Assembly (NCBI GenBank): GCA_017646485.1
Contig: JAGCML010000175.1
Location: 1-5,506, forward strand
Length of the DNA: 5,506 nucleotides
Source: Kiritimatiellia bacterium
GTDB lineage: Bacteria; Verrucomicrobiota; Kiritimatiellia; RFP12; DVOR01
Reading direction: 5' to 3'
Within the stretch, counting starts at the first letter, position 1, and every line of letters begins with the position of its first letter. Shown here one piece after another: positions 1-5,100 of the stretch. The notes beneath the pieces are model-generated. The model saw only the letters and a list, made by a program, of their open reading frames with translations, made no database searches and had not been told where the DNA came from. The translations under genes were made by a program, and so were the position numbers.

Positions 1-777
1 AGTCAGGCGGTGGCGCGTGTCTTTGGTGAACGTATCCCGTGTGCCTCAACCAAACCGATGACGGGCCACACCTTAGGTGCGGCGGGTGCAATTGAGGCGG
101 CGTTGTGTTGGTTAATTCTCAAAAACAAGGGCCCCGCAATCCCTCACGTCCTCTCTGGGGAACGTGATGAGACGCTTCCAGCCTTTCCGCTTATTGAAAA
201 GGGCTCTGACCTCCGTCCGCATACGATTCTTTCGACTTCGTTTGCCTTTGGCGGAAGTAATGTTGCGGTTCTTTTGGGGCGTCAAGCTGCTCCAGCGTCG
301 CACCACTATGCGATGGAGGAGTTGCTCGCACATCGTGCCCCGATGATTCTCATTGATGACTATGATGAGGACTCCTTTAGCGATGAGGGACTCACCACCA
401 GTGTGACCATTCGCGCTTCAGATGTCTTTTTTGATACTGCGCTTCGCGGAACGCCGCCTTCGACTGCGCTTGAATACATGGCTCAATCAATTGCGGCCTA
501 TGTGGGCTTGTTGGCGCGTCAAGAAGGGAAGGAACCCCAATTAGGATTTGTTTTGGGGTCTCGCTCGATTACGCTTGATTTGCCGTGTTTTGCAGAGGGC
601 GAACGCTATACCATTCATGTTGAACCCCAATTCTCGGATAATCAGTTCGCTGCTTTTGCAACCACAATTTACGATGCCGCACACACTTGTGTCGCCTCCG
701 CAATACTGAATGTCTTCCGCCCAGATGAAGACGAAGCAAAAACCTTACTCTCTCCCGAAACTCGAAAGGAAGCCTAA
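1..777 (+). CDS. apeO/apeP: Ketosynthase-dehydratase fusion (ApeO-ApeP like), 5' end outside window
   Basis: The frame is open from base 1 to a TAA at 775-777, so the gene starts upstream. Residues are counted from base 1. Residues 1-91 are the C-terminal end of a beta-ketoacyl-ACP synthase: the TKPMTGHTLGAAGA block carries the active-site Lys18 and His23, and FAFGGSN at 81-87 is the usual C-terminal glycine motif. The nucleophile Cys and first His lie upstream of the window. After a linker of about 13 residues (RQAAPASHHYAM), a second domain begins near Met105. LLAHRAPMILIDD and TALEYMAQSIAAYVG (Glu158) mark it as a hotdog-fold 3-hydroxyacyl-ACP dehydratase of the ApeP kind, about 154 residues, the size of a stand-alone subunit. 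In known aryl-polyene clusters these are normally adjacent separate genes, so a fusion is notable. Met105 has no Shine-Dalgarno sequence, which argues against a separate start. The inferred role is chain extension and dehydration of ACP-bound polyenes in the cytoplasm. Confidence 0.85.
   Translation, partial: SQAVARVFGERIPCASTKPMTGHTLGAAGAIEAALCWLILKNKGPAIPHVLSGERDETLPAFPLIEKGSDLRPHTILSTSFAFGGSNVAVLLGRQAAPASHHYAMEELLAHRAPMILIDDYDEDSFSDEGLTTSVTIRASDVFFDTALRGTPPSTALEYMAQSIAAYVGLLARQEGKEPQLGFVLGSRSITLDLPCFAEGERYTIHVEPQFSDNQFAAFATTIYDAAHTCVASAILNVFRPDEDEAKTLLSPETRKEA
767..772 (+). promoter_or_regulatory. Ribosome binding site that fixes the reductase start
   Basis: AGGAAG lies inside the last codons of the upstream gene, 6 nt before the ATG at 779. 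It supports that start over the longer in-frame possibility at 710. The 710 start would add 23 charged residues ahead of the MKRVLITGSSRGIG nucleotide-binding strand, where this family normally begins. Confidence 0.7.
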
Positions 778-778
778 T

Positions 779-1501
779 ATGAAACGCGTCCTCATTACAG
801 GATCTAGCCGCGGTATTGGTAAAGCCATTGCACTGGAAGTCGCTCGCCAAGGGTACGACCCTGTTCTTCACTACTGTGGCAATCGTGAAGCCGCACTTGC
901 GACTGCTGCAGAGGTGCAGGCATTAGGTGCTACAGGCACGTTGCTTCAATTTGACTGTGCTGATCGCGTGCAAACGCGGACGGTGATTGAAAATGATATC
1001 GCACAGAATGGTTGTTACTATGGCGTCATCTGCAATGCAGGTGTTGCAGACGATAATCCGTTCCCTGTTTTGGAAGAAGAACAATGGGATCGAGTGATTC
1101 GAACAGATCTCGACGGTCTCTACAATGTGTTGAAGCCGATTGTCATGCCGATGATTAGCGAACGTATTCGTGGCCGTATCATCGCACTCTCTTCAATCTC
1201 TGGTCTTGTTGGAAATCGCGGTCAGGTGAATTACTCTGCCGCAAAAGCAGGGATTATTGGTGCCGCAAAGGCGCTCGCAATTGAACTCGCAAAGCGCAAC
1301 ATCACGGTGAATTGTATCGCACCTGGGATTATTGACACAGATATGATTCAAGGGCTTCCCGTGGATGAAGTGAAAAAGGCGATTCCAATGCGTCGTTTTG
1401 GTAAAGCGGAAGAGGTCGCAGCTTTGGCCTGCTTCTTGTTGAGTGAAAATGCTGGGTATATCACCCGTCAAGTCATTTCGATTAATGGAGGAATGTTCTA
1501 A
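779..1501 (+). CDS. apeQ: 3-ketoacyl-ACP reductase, SDR family (ApeQ/FabG like)
   Basis: This 240-residue short-chain dehydrogenase/reductase matches FabG in length (about 244). It would reduce 3-ketoacyl-ACP to 3-hydroxyacyl-ACP with NADPH in the cytoplasm. Visible motifs are the Rossmann TGSSRGIG (7-14), NAG (86-88), catalytic Ser139, the YSAAK signature with Tyr152 and Lys156, and a C-terminal ISINGGMF that resembles the FabG ending. The Asn of the classical Asn-Ser-Tyr-Lys tetrad (Asn110 in E. coli FabG) appears as Asp110 in RTDLDGLYNV. The start is 2 nt after the upstream stop and the stop overlaps the next start (TAATG), so it is coupled on both sides. Its position between an ApeP-like dehydratase and an ApeR-like ketosynthase, rather than beside fabD or acpP, favours a polyene reductase over the primary fatty-acid FabG. 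A general FabG role cannot be excluded from sequence alone. Confidence 0.9.
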   Translation: MKRVLITGSSRGIGKAIALEVARQGYDPVLHYCGNREAALATAAEVQALGATGTLLQFDCADRVQTRTVIENDIAQNGCYYGVICNAGVADDNPFPVLEEEQWDRVIRTDLDGLYNVLKPIVMPMISERIRGRIIALSSISGLVGNRGQVNYSAAKAGIIGAAKALAIELAKRNITVNCIAPGIIDTDMIQGLPVDEVKKAIPMRRFGKAEEVAALACFLLSENAGYITRQVISINGGMF

Positions 1502-2724
1502 TGCGTCGCGTTGTTATCACGGGTTATGGTCTTGTTAGTGCGCTCGGCAATGATGTCACCTCCGCATATGAGCGTTTGAAGGTCTTAAAGAACACGGCGC
1601 GGTGTTCTGAGGAGCTCGCTTCCTACAAGGGGCTTCAGTCGAACCTTTGTTCTGTGGCAGATGGATTTGTTCCGCCGGCGCACTATACGCGTAAGGTGAC
1701 ACGCACCATGGGACGCGTTTCTATCCTTGCGCTTGCTGCAACCGAACAAGCGCTTTCGCAGGCAGGGCTCCTCGGTGATCCAATCATTAAACAGGGTCGC
1801 CTCGGCATTGCGTATGGTTCCTCTTCGGGCAGCGTGGACGCTATTGCGGACTTTTATACCGTGATTGCGGCACATGAAGTAAAAAATGTGACGAGCTCGA
1901 CCTATATCAAGATGATGCCGCAGACGACGGTTGTTAATCTGTCGGTGCATTTCGGCACGACGGGACGTCTGATCCCCACGGGCACCGCTTGTACTTCGGG
2001 CAGCCTTTCTATTGGTAATGCCTATGAAGCAATCAAATATGGCCTTCAGGATATTATGATTGCGGGTGGGGCAGAGGAATTTAGTCCGACGCAAGTCGCA
2101 GTGTTTGATACGCTCTTTGCGACGAGTCGTCAAAATGACGCTCCGCATCTCGCACCGCGTGCGTTTGATAAAGATCGTGATGGTCTTGTGATTGGTGAAG
2201 GTGCCGGTACGCTCATCTTGGAAGAACGTGAACATGCTCTGGCACGTGGGGCCACCATTCTCGCTGAAATCGTTGGGTTTGGCACGAATACCGATGGTCG
2301 CCATGTGACGCAACCCAATCATGAGACGATGGCCCAGGCAATGCGTTTGGCGCTTGCGGATGCAAATCTCGCACCTGAGGCAGTGGGTTATGTCAATGCG
2401 CATGGCACCGCTACGCAACTCGGTGACGTGGCTGAAGGCACCGCCACCACCGCTGTCTATGGTGCGAAGCCTTATGTGAGCACGATTAAGAACTATATCG
2501 GTCATACGCTTGGGGCTTGTGGCGCGCTTGAGGCAATTCTCTCCTTGGAGATGATGCGCCATGATTGGTTCGCGCCCAACCTCAACCTTGTCACGCCAGA
2601 CGAAGCCTGTGGCGCAATGAATCTCATTATGGGTGAAGGTCAATCGTTTTCGACGGATATCATCGCCTCTAACAATTTCGCCTTCGGCGGCGTGAACACC
2701 TCTCTTATCTTTAAGCGCGTATGA
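1501..2724 (+). CDS. apeR: Beta-ketoacyl-ACP synthase (ApeR-like / FabF type)
   Basis: This complete 407-residue ketosynthase has the usual FabB/FabF length. It performs decarboxylative Claisen condensation between an acyl chain on the active-site Cys and malonyl-ACP. It opens with RRVVITGYGLVSALG, typical of the family. The Cys-His-His set is intact: Cys164 in GTACTSGS, His301 in NAHGTATQLGD, and His335 in KNYIGHTLGACGALE, with Lys330 just before it. NNFAFGGVN (391-399) is the C-terminal glycine motif. A strong Shine-Dalgarno (GGAGG, 1487-1491) lies 9 nt before the ATG, and the ATG overlaps the reductase stop by one base. It is the second ketosynthase of the operon. In the studied E. coli aryl-polyene pathway ApeR works as a homodimer beside an ApeO/ApeC pair, and the gene order here fits that division. 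FabF-type primary metabolism is the alternative. Confidence 0.9.
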   Translation: MRRVVITGYGLVSALGNDVTSAYERLKVLKNTARCSEELASYKGLQSNLCSVADGFVPPAHYTRKVTRTMGRVSILALAATEQALSQAGLLGDPIIKQGRLGIAYGSSSGSVDAIADFYTVIAAHEVKNVTSSTYIKMMPQTTVVNLSVHFGTTGRLIPTGTACTSGSLSIGNAYEAIKYGLQDIMIAGGAEEFSPTQVAVFDTLFATSRQNDAPHLAPRAFDKDRDGLVIGEGAGTLILEEREHALARGATILAEIVGFGTNTDGRHVTQPNHETMAQAMRLALADANLAPEAVGYVNAHGTATQLGDVAEGTATTAVYGAKPYVSTIKNYIGHTLGACGALEAILSLEMMRHDWFAPNLNLVTPDEACGAMNLIMGEGQSFSTDIIASNNFAFGGVNTSLIFKRV

Positions 2725-3335
2725 TACAGTCCTCGCTGATTACTCTCGTCAAGCCAACCGTTATCCCGCATGACGCGCCCCTTTCGCTTGACTTTATCCC
2801 GCCGTTGCAAAAGCGTCGCCTTTCGCCTTTGCAACAGCGCACCTTTGCGATTGCCAATCGGATTGTAGGGGATCGGCCGCATGATTATCGGATTGTCTTT
2901 GCCTCGAAAGAGGGTGAAGATAGTCTCACGCGTAAATTGGTGGATGCCTTTAATCAAGATGGCGATGTCTCTCCCATGCGTTTTAGCACCTCGGTGTACA
3001 ATGCTGCGCCTGGGCTTTATTCAATCCTCACGAAAAACAAGGCCTCCTATTGCGCAATTGCTGCAGAGGATGAAACGCTTGATTGCAGTTTGCTTGAGGC
3101 ATTGATGACGCCGCAACCTTGTCTTTGGATTGCCGCAGAGGAGACGAACCAGACACCAACGCTTGGCGTGTTTCTGAAGTCCAGTACGGAGCCCGTGGAG
3201 GCGGGTGAGATCGCTTGCCGCGTTTCGCCTGGTGAGCCGAATGCGCCTTACTTAACGCCAGAGGGCGTAGCGGCATTTTTGCAAGGGGAGACGTCTGCGT
3301 TGATTTCTCCTTACTTTACGTTAACGCGTTGCTAA
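2721..3335 (+). CDS. apeC: Ketosynthase-like chain-length-factor type protein (ApeC like)
   Basis: This 204-residue protein matches what I recall of the beta-ketoacyl-synthase-like N-terminal family (Pfam Ketoacyl-synt_2) that includes ApeC. The pattern is: RRLSPLQQRTFAIA (32-45), RIVFASKEGED (57-67), SPMRFSTSVYNAAPG (84-98), then SYCAIAAEDETLDCSLLEAL (109-128). It covers only about half of a ketosynthase fold. No catalytic His motifs are present, and the stretch matching the nucleophile elbow reads AAED, so it should not condense by itself. In E. coli ApeC partners ApeO in a KS:CLF-like heterodimer, and the inferred partner here is the fused ketosynthase that ends at 777. The usual His of the S-V-H-N motif is Tyr93. 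The start codon overlaps the ketosynthase stop (ATGA) with no clear Shine-Dalgarno, so translation probably depends on coupling. The exact family assignment is from memory of motif patterns. Confidence 0.75.
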   Translation: MIQSSLITLVKPTVIPHDAPLSLDFIPPLQKRRLSPLQQRTFAIANRIVGDRPHDYRIVFASKEGEDSLTRKLVDAFNQDGDVSPMRFSTSVYNAAPGLYSILTKNKASYCAIAAEDETLDCSLLEALMTPQPCLWIAAEETNQTPTLGVFLKSSTEPVEAGEIACRVSPGEPNAPYLTPEGVAAFLQGETSALISPYFTLTRC

Positions 3336-3420
3336 CACCCACCGATGCCTCGATTCTCAGTTTTATCCGAATAGGGTGGTCGCCCGATTGGAATTGGAAG
3401 GGAATCGAGCGGTTGGGTGT
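3335..3420 (+). other. Long imperfect inverted repeat / structured RNA spacer
   Basis: The spacer between the ApeC-like gene and the acyltransferase folds on itself. Bases 3335-3344 pair with 3410-3420 (one bulged T). After a 4-nt bulge (ATGC, 3345-3348), CTCGATTC (3349-3356) pairs perfectly with GAATCGAG (3402-3409), about 18 pairs in all. The 45-nt loop holds a second, imperfect hairpin: 3367-3376 against 3383-3391, with GGG/CCC, AAT/ATT and CC/GG pairs. No T-run follows, so it does not look like an ordinary intrinsic terminator. It starts on the last base of the upstream stop codon and ends 21 nt before the next start. Possible roles are a processing or stability element, a REP-like repeat or an attenuator. 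The sequence does not choose between them. Confidence 0.5.
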
Positions 3421-3441
3421 GCACGGAATGAATAGGTTCAG

Positions 3442-4179
3442 ATGATGAAAGTGCTTCGCGCCTTGATTACGCTTTGCTTTTTTGTGCTCTTTGGAATCGG
3501 GGGCGTGATTCTTTCCTATCTCGTCTTACCGTTTGTTTGGAAACGCACAACCGCTCTTCGAATTGTCCGCGCCATTTGGTGGGTCATTTTGCAGGGCTTC
3601 ATCCTGACGCGTCTGATTCGAATTGATCAACGTGCACTTGCGAAAGGGATTCGAGGGGCCGTTATTCTTGCGAATCACCCTTCTTTGATTGATGTGGTCA
3701 TTCTGACGGTGCTTATCCCAAACACCTTTTCTGTGGCAAAGCATGCCCTTCGCCGTAATCCGCTCATCGGCATTATTGTGCGTCGTGTATTCTTACATGA
3801 TGATGCGCGGCTCTTGGAGGAGGCAGGCACCCTCCTTGCGCAAGGGTATAATGTTTTAATTTTCCCAGAGGGAACGCGTTCGCCCGAACCAACCGTAATG
3901 CATAAGTGGCACCGCGGCGGGACGCAACTTGCCTTGCGCACCTGCGCCCCGCTCCAACCCATCGCGCTCCATTATGACTATCGCATGCTTGCGAAAGGGC
4001 AAAGCATTCTTGATATGGGCACTCAATCTGTGGCCATCACAATTACCTCCCTGCCGCAAATTCCCGCCATTCCCGCTGCAGAACTCACAAACTACCACCC
4101 GACAGCCGTTCGCCTGACCCGTGAAATGAAGACGGCCATTGAGGAGACATTGAATCAAGCTACTACTTCGGCCCATTAA
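3442..4179 (+). CDS. PlsC-type lysophospholipid acyltransferase of the polyene operon
   Basis: This 245-residue membrane-associated acyltransferase transfers an acyl chain from ACP or CoA to a hydroxyl acceptor. The family's HX4D catalytic motif is His79-Pro-Ser-Leu-Ile-Asp84, and the acceptor-binding motif is FPEGTRS (141-147). Residues 7-31 (LITLCFFVLFGIGGVILSYL and on) form one hydrophobic N-terminal anchor. Length is normal for the family (about 240). Two ATGs lie in tandem (3442, 3445); a weak AATAGG (3431-3436) sits 5 and 8 nt upstream respectively, so 3445 is equally plausible. E. coli aryl-polyene clusters carry a similar acyltransferase (ApeD in my recollection), thought to attach the polyene to its lipid carrier. 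The 3' end is odd: the last codons belong to a duplicated, apparently frameshifted 70-74 bp tandem repeat, so the tail may once have been about 14 residues longer. A primary-metabolism PlsC is the alternative. Confidence 0.85.
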   Translation: MMKVLRALITLCFFVLFGIGGVILSYLVLPFVWKRTTALRIVRAIWWVILQGFILTRLIRIDQRALAKGIRGAVILANHPSLIDVVILTVLIPNTFSVAKHALRRNPLIGIIVRRVFLHDDARLLEEAGTLLAQGYNVLIFPEGTRSPEPTVMHKWHRGGTQLALRTCAPLQPIALHYDYRMLAKGQSILDMGTQSVAITITSLPQIPAIPAAELTNYHPTAVRLTREMKTAIEETLNQATTSAH

Positions 4180-4281
4180 GACGGTGTTGAGCCAAGCTAT
4201 TGTTTTGGATGATTGAGGCGACATTGTGTCAAGCGGCTCAGCCCATTACGACGGCGTTGAATCAGGCTGTTACTTTGGTAG
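4138..4281 (+). repeat. Degenerate tandem duplication spanning the acyltransferase 3' end
   Basis: Unit 1 (4138-4211, 74 nt) and unit 2 (4212-4281, 70 nt) align almost end to end. Shared blocks include ATTGAGG, CGACATTG/AGACATTG, TCAAGC, GCCCATTA and GACGG.GTTGA..CA.GCT. They differ by scattered substitutions and one 4-nt gap near 4165. Each unit also looks internally repeated at about 35-40 nt (GAC...TTGA..CAAGCT). Unit 1 contains the last 13 codons and the stop of the acyltransferase. Unit 2 lies wholly downstream, where a 30-codon frame, ATG 4209 to TAA 4299-4301, reads through it with no good ribosome binding site. I regard that frame as a coding remnant, not a gene. Confidence 0.75.
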
Positions 4282-4297
4282 AAGATAAAGGGTGTGT

Positions 4298-4324
4298 GTA
4301 AGGGAGCAGTCCTCCTGCGCTTAC
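4298..4324 (+). terminator. Hairpin, possible weak terminator of the polyene operon
   Basis: GTAAG (4298-4302) pairs with CTTAC (4320-4324), and GCAG (4306-4309) with CTGC (4315-4318), around a TCCTC loop. An asymmetric internal bulge separates the two helices. What follows is CTTAATAATAATT, which is A/T-rich but not a real T-run. It lies about 120 nt after the acyltransferase stop. Placement suits the end of the operon; the sequence is only a fair match to an intrinsic terminator. Confidence 0.3.
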
Positions 4325-4327
4325 CTT

Positions 4328-4438
4328 AATAATAATTACGCGCGTGAGACTTTAAATAATGAGGCGCGTAGATGCGTGAGTCCGAGCGTAAGTCTCAGGA
4401 AGTTGTGGCGGGCATCAATAATAATTACGCGCGTGAGA
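4328..4438 (+). repeat. Pair of perfect 22-bp direct repeats with related GCGTGAG motifs between
   Basis: Bases 4328-4349 recur exactly at 4417-4438. Each copy runs from an AATAATAATT tract into the self-complementary ACGCGCGT and then GAGA. The 67-nt interval holds a diverged third version (AATAATGAGGCGCG, 4356-4369) and a 12-nt-spaced pair, GCGTGAGTC (4374-4382) and GCGTAAGTC (4386-4394). TGAGACTT (4345-4352) is also the exact reverse complement of AAGTCTCA (4390-4397), so the middle can form a hairpin. Two copies with a 67-nt interval do not make a CRISPR. It may be a protein-binding cluster, a duplicated intergenic element or a mobile-element scar. Confidence 0.65.
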
Positions 4439-4605
4439 TAGGGCGGGGTCATACGAGGTGAGTGTTAGGTCTCTGTGCGAATCCTTGGTTGTGAGTGTGC
4501 AAGGGTGCACCGAAATGGTGGTTTAAGCGCAGAAGTGGGGTGCGAAGGGGCAGGGATGGAGCGTTTTTGATGTCGCTTGTTTGAGCGTGTTTTGCCTTTG
4601 AATTA

Positions 4606-4624
4606 GGCCTTAGAAGGTCGTTTT
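4606..4624 (+). terminator. Short hairpin followed by TTTT, weak terminator candidate
   Basis: GGCCT (4606-4610) pairs with AGGTC (4615-4619), one pair being G-T, around a TAGA loop. One G and then TTTT follow. The stem is short and the T-run brief, so this is only a candidate for ending transcription before the rpsP promoter. Confidence 0.2.
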
Positions 4625-4652
4625 CGTGTTGGAATGGCACTTTTTTAGCGCG

Positions 4653-4668
4653 CGGGTCCCCCGTTTTT
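4653..4668 (+). terminator. GC-rich mini-hairpin followed by TTTTT, terminator candidate
   Basis: CGGG (4653-4656) pairs with CCCG (4660-4663) around a TCC loop and is followed at once by five T (4664-4668). The shape is that of an intrinsic terminator on the + strand, but the 4-bp stem is shorter than usual. It sits about 55 nt before the proposed rpsP promoter, a sensible place to stop read-through from the polyene operon. Confidence 0.35.
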
Positions 4669-4687
4669 ATAGGGTTTTCAAAGGAAA

Positions 4688-4724
4688 AAGCGAAGAAAAT
4701 CACTGAAAAAACGATTTTCTGCTT
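4688..4724. other. Inverted repeat just upstream of the rpsP promoter
   Basis: AGAAAATC (4694-4701) and GATTTTCT (4713-4720) are perfect reverse complements around an 11-nt loop rich in A. AAGC (4688-4691) and GCTT (4721-4724) extend the stem past a 2-nt GA bulge, for 12 pairs in all. No T-run follows on the + strand. It abuts, and by two bases overlaps, the proposed -35 element, so it could be an operator or simply a hairpin between operons. Confidence 0.45.
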
Positions 4725-4751
4725 GCGAGTTTCAATCTATTTTAGTAAACT
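4723..4751 (+). promoter_or_regulatory. Probable sigma70-type promoter of rpsP-trmD
   Basis: TTGCGA (4723-4728) resembles a -35 box and TAAACT (4746-4751) a -10 box, separated by exactly 17 nt in an A/T-rich stretch. Transcription would start near 4758, giving an rpsP leader of about 80 nt. Consensus fit is fair (4/6 at each box), and the position, immediately upstream of a highly expressed gene, supports it. Confidence 0.45.
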
Positions 4752-4759
4752 ATGCGCTT

Positions 4760-4833
4760 CATTCAATTAACTGAATGGTAATGAACTTAACACGACTCGT
4801 GCGCTGGTAGCTAAACGTGCGGGTCTCGGAGAC
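4760..4833 (+). promoter_or_regulatory. rpsP leader with two small hairpins, one covering the ribosome binding site
   Basis: CATTCA (4760-4765) pairs with TGAATG (4772-4777), which would be at the very 5' end of the proposed transcript. Next to the gene, GTCTCGGAGAC (4823-4833) is self-complementary, realistically GTCT/AGAC around CGG. It includes the Shine-Dalgarno GGAGA (4828-4832), which is 6 nt before the rpsP ATG. Partial masking of the ribosome binding site could allow translational control of S16, but the stem is short and this is inference. Confidence 0.3.
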
Positions 4834-4838
4834 TCAAA

Positions 4839-5084
4839 ATGGTCAAGATCAGATTGCGTAAGACCGGCTGCAACCGTGTGGCCACCTACCGCGTGGTCGC
4901 TTGCGACGCTCGCAGCCCTCGTGACGGCAAATTCCTCGAAATCCTCGGTTGGTACGACCCCCGCAAGACCGAGAATAAGTGCGGCATCAACCTCGAACGC
5001 GTGGCTTATTGGAAGAGCCAGGGCGCTCAGGTGTCTGAAACGGTCGCTTCTCTCATCAAGCAGGCCCAAAAGGCTCAGGCTTAA
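4839..5084 (+). CDS. rpsP: 30S ribosomal protein S16
   Basis: This 81-residue protein has the normal S16 length and the family's signature layout: MVKIRLRKTG at the N terminus, YRVVACDARSPRDGKFLEILGWYDPR (18-43) as the core, then NLERVAYWKSQGAQVSETVASLIK near the C terminus. S16 binds 16S rRNA early in 30S assembly. The start is set by GGAGA 6 nt upstream. Isoleucine is written only as ATC and many codons end in C, unlike the mixed use in the polyene genes, which suits a highly expressed housekeeping gene. The next gene is trmD, 16 nt downstream. The common rimM gene between them is missing, as in some non-proteobacterial lineages. Confidence 0.97.
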   Translation: MVKIRLRKTGCNRVATYRVVACDARSPRDGKFLEILGWYDPRKTENKCGINLERVAYWKSQGAQVSETVASLIKQAQKAQA

Positions 5085-5100
5085 TTAGGGAGAGACTGCG

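Larger units (their letters stand above)
4439..4687. other. Intergenic stretch without a recognisable gene
   Basis: I see no supported protein or RNA gene here. The + strand from about 4440 to 4570 is strikingly rich in G and T and poor in C, with many GTG/GAG triplets. A frame on the complementary strand (84 codons, 4449-4703) has no recognisable motif and no family resemblance, and I leave it out. No tRNA-like T-arm and acceptor pairing could be assembled. Confidence 0.6.

Noticed and set aside
710..778. Longer reductase frame starting at ATG 710
   Set aside because: It would overlap the dehydratase by 68 nt and add residues not seen in FabG-type proteins. The AGGAAG site and family start point to 779.
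1585..2643. 352-codon frame on the complementary strand
   Set aside because: It lies fully antisense to an intact ketosynthase with all catalytic residues. Its translation is rich in Arg, His and Cys with no family motif, as expected of a shadow frame.
3345..3374. Nine-codon leader peptide (MPRFSVLSE) inside the structured spacer
   Set aside because: It has no ribosome binding site, and its codons show no run of a regulatory amino acid; the ATG falls in the bulge of the hairpin by chance.
4209..4301. 30-codon small gene after the acyltransferase
   Set aside because: It lies within the second unit of a tandem duplication of the upstream gene's tail and lacks a good ribosome binding site, so a coding remnant explains it better.
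4328..4438. CRISPR array
   Set aside because: There are only two identical copies, the interval is 67 nt (too long for the 22-nt repeat), and there are no cas genes nearby.
4465..4490. tRNA-like T-loop (GTGCGAATCC)
   Set aside because: No matching acceptor, D or anticodon stems could be assembled around it on either strand.
4449..4703. 84-codon frame on the complementary strand in the intergenic region
   Set aside because: It has no recognisable domain, no convincing ribosome binding site, and it runs through the hairpins before the rpsP promoter.
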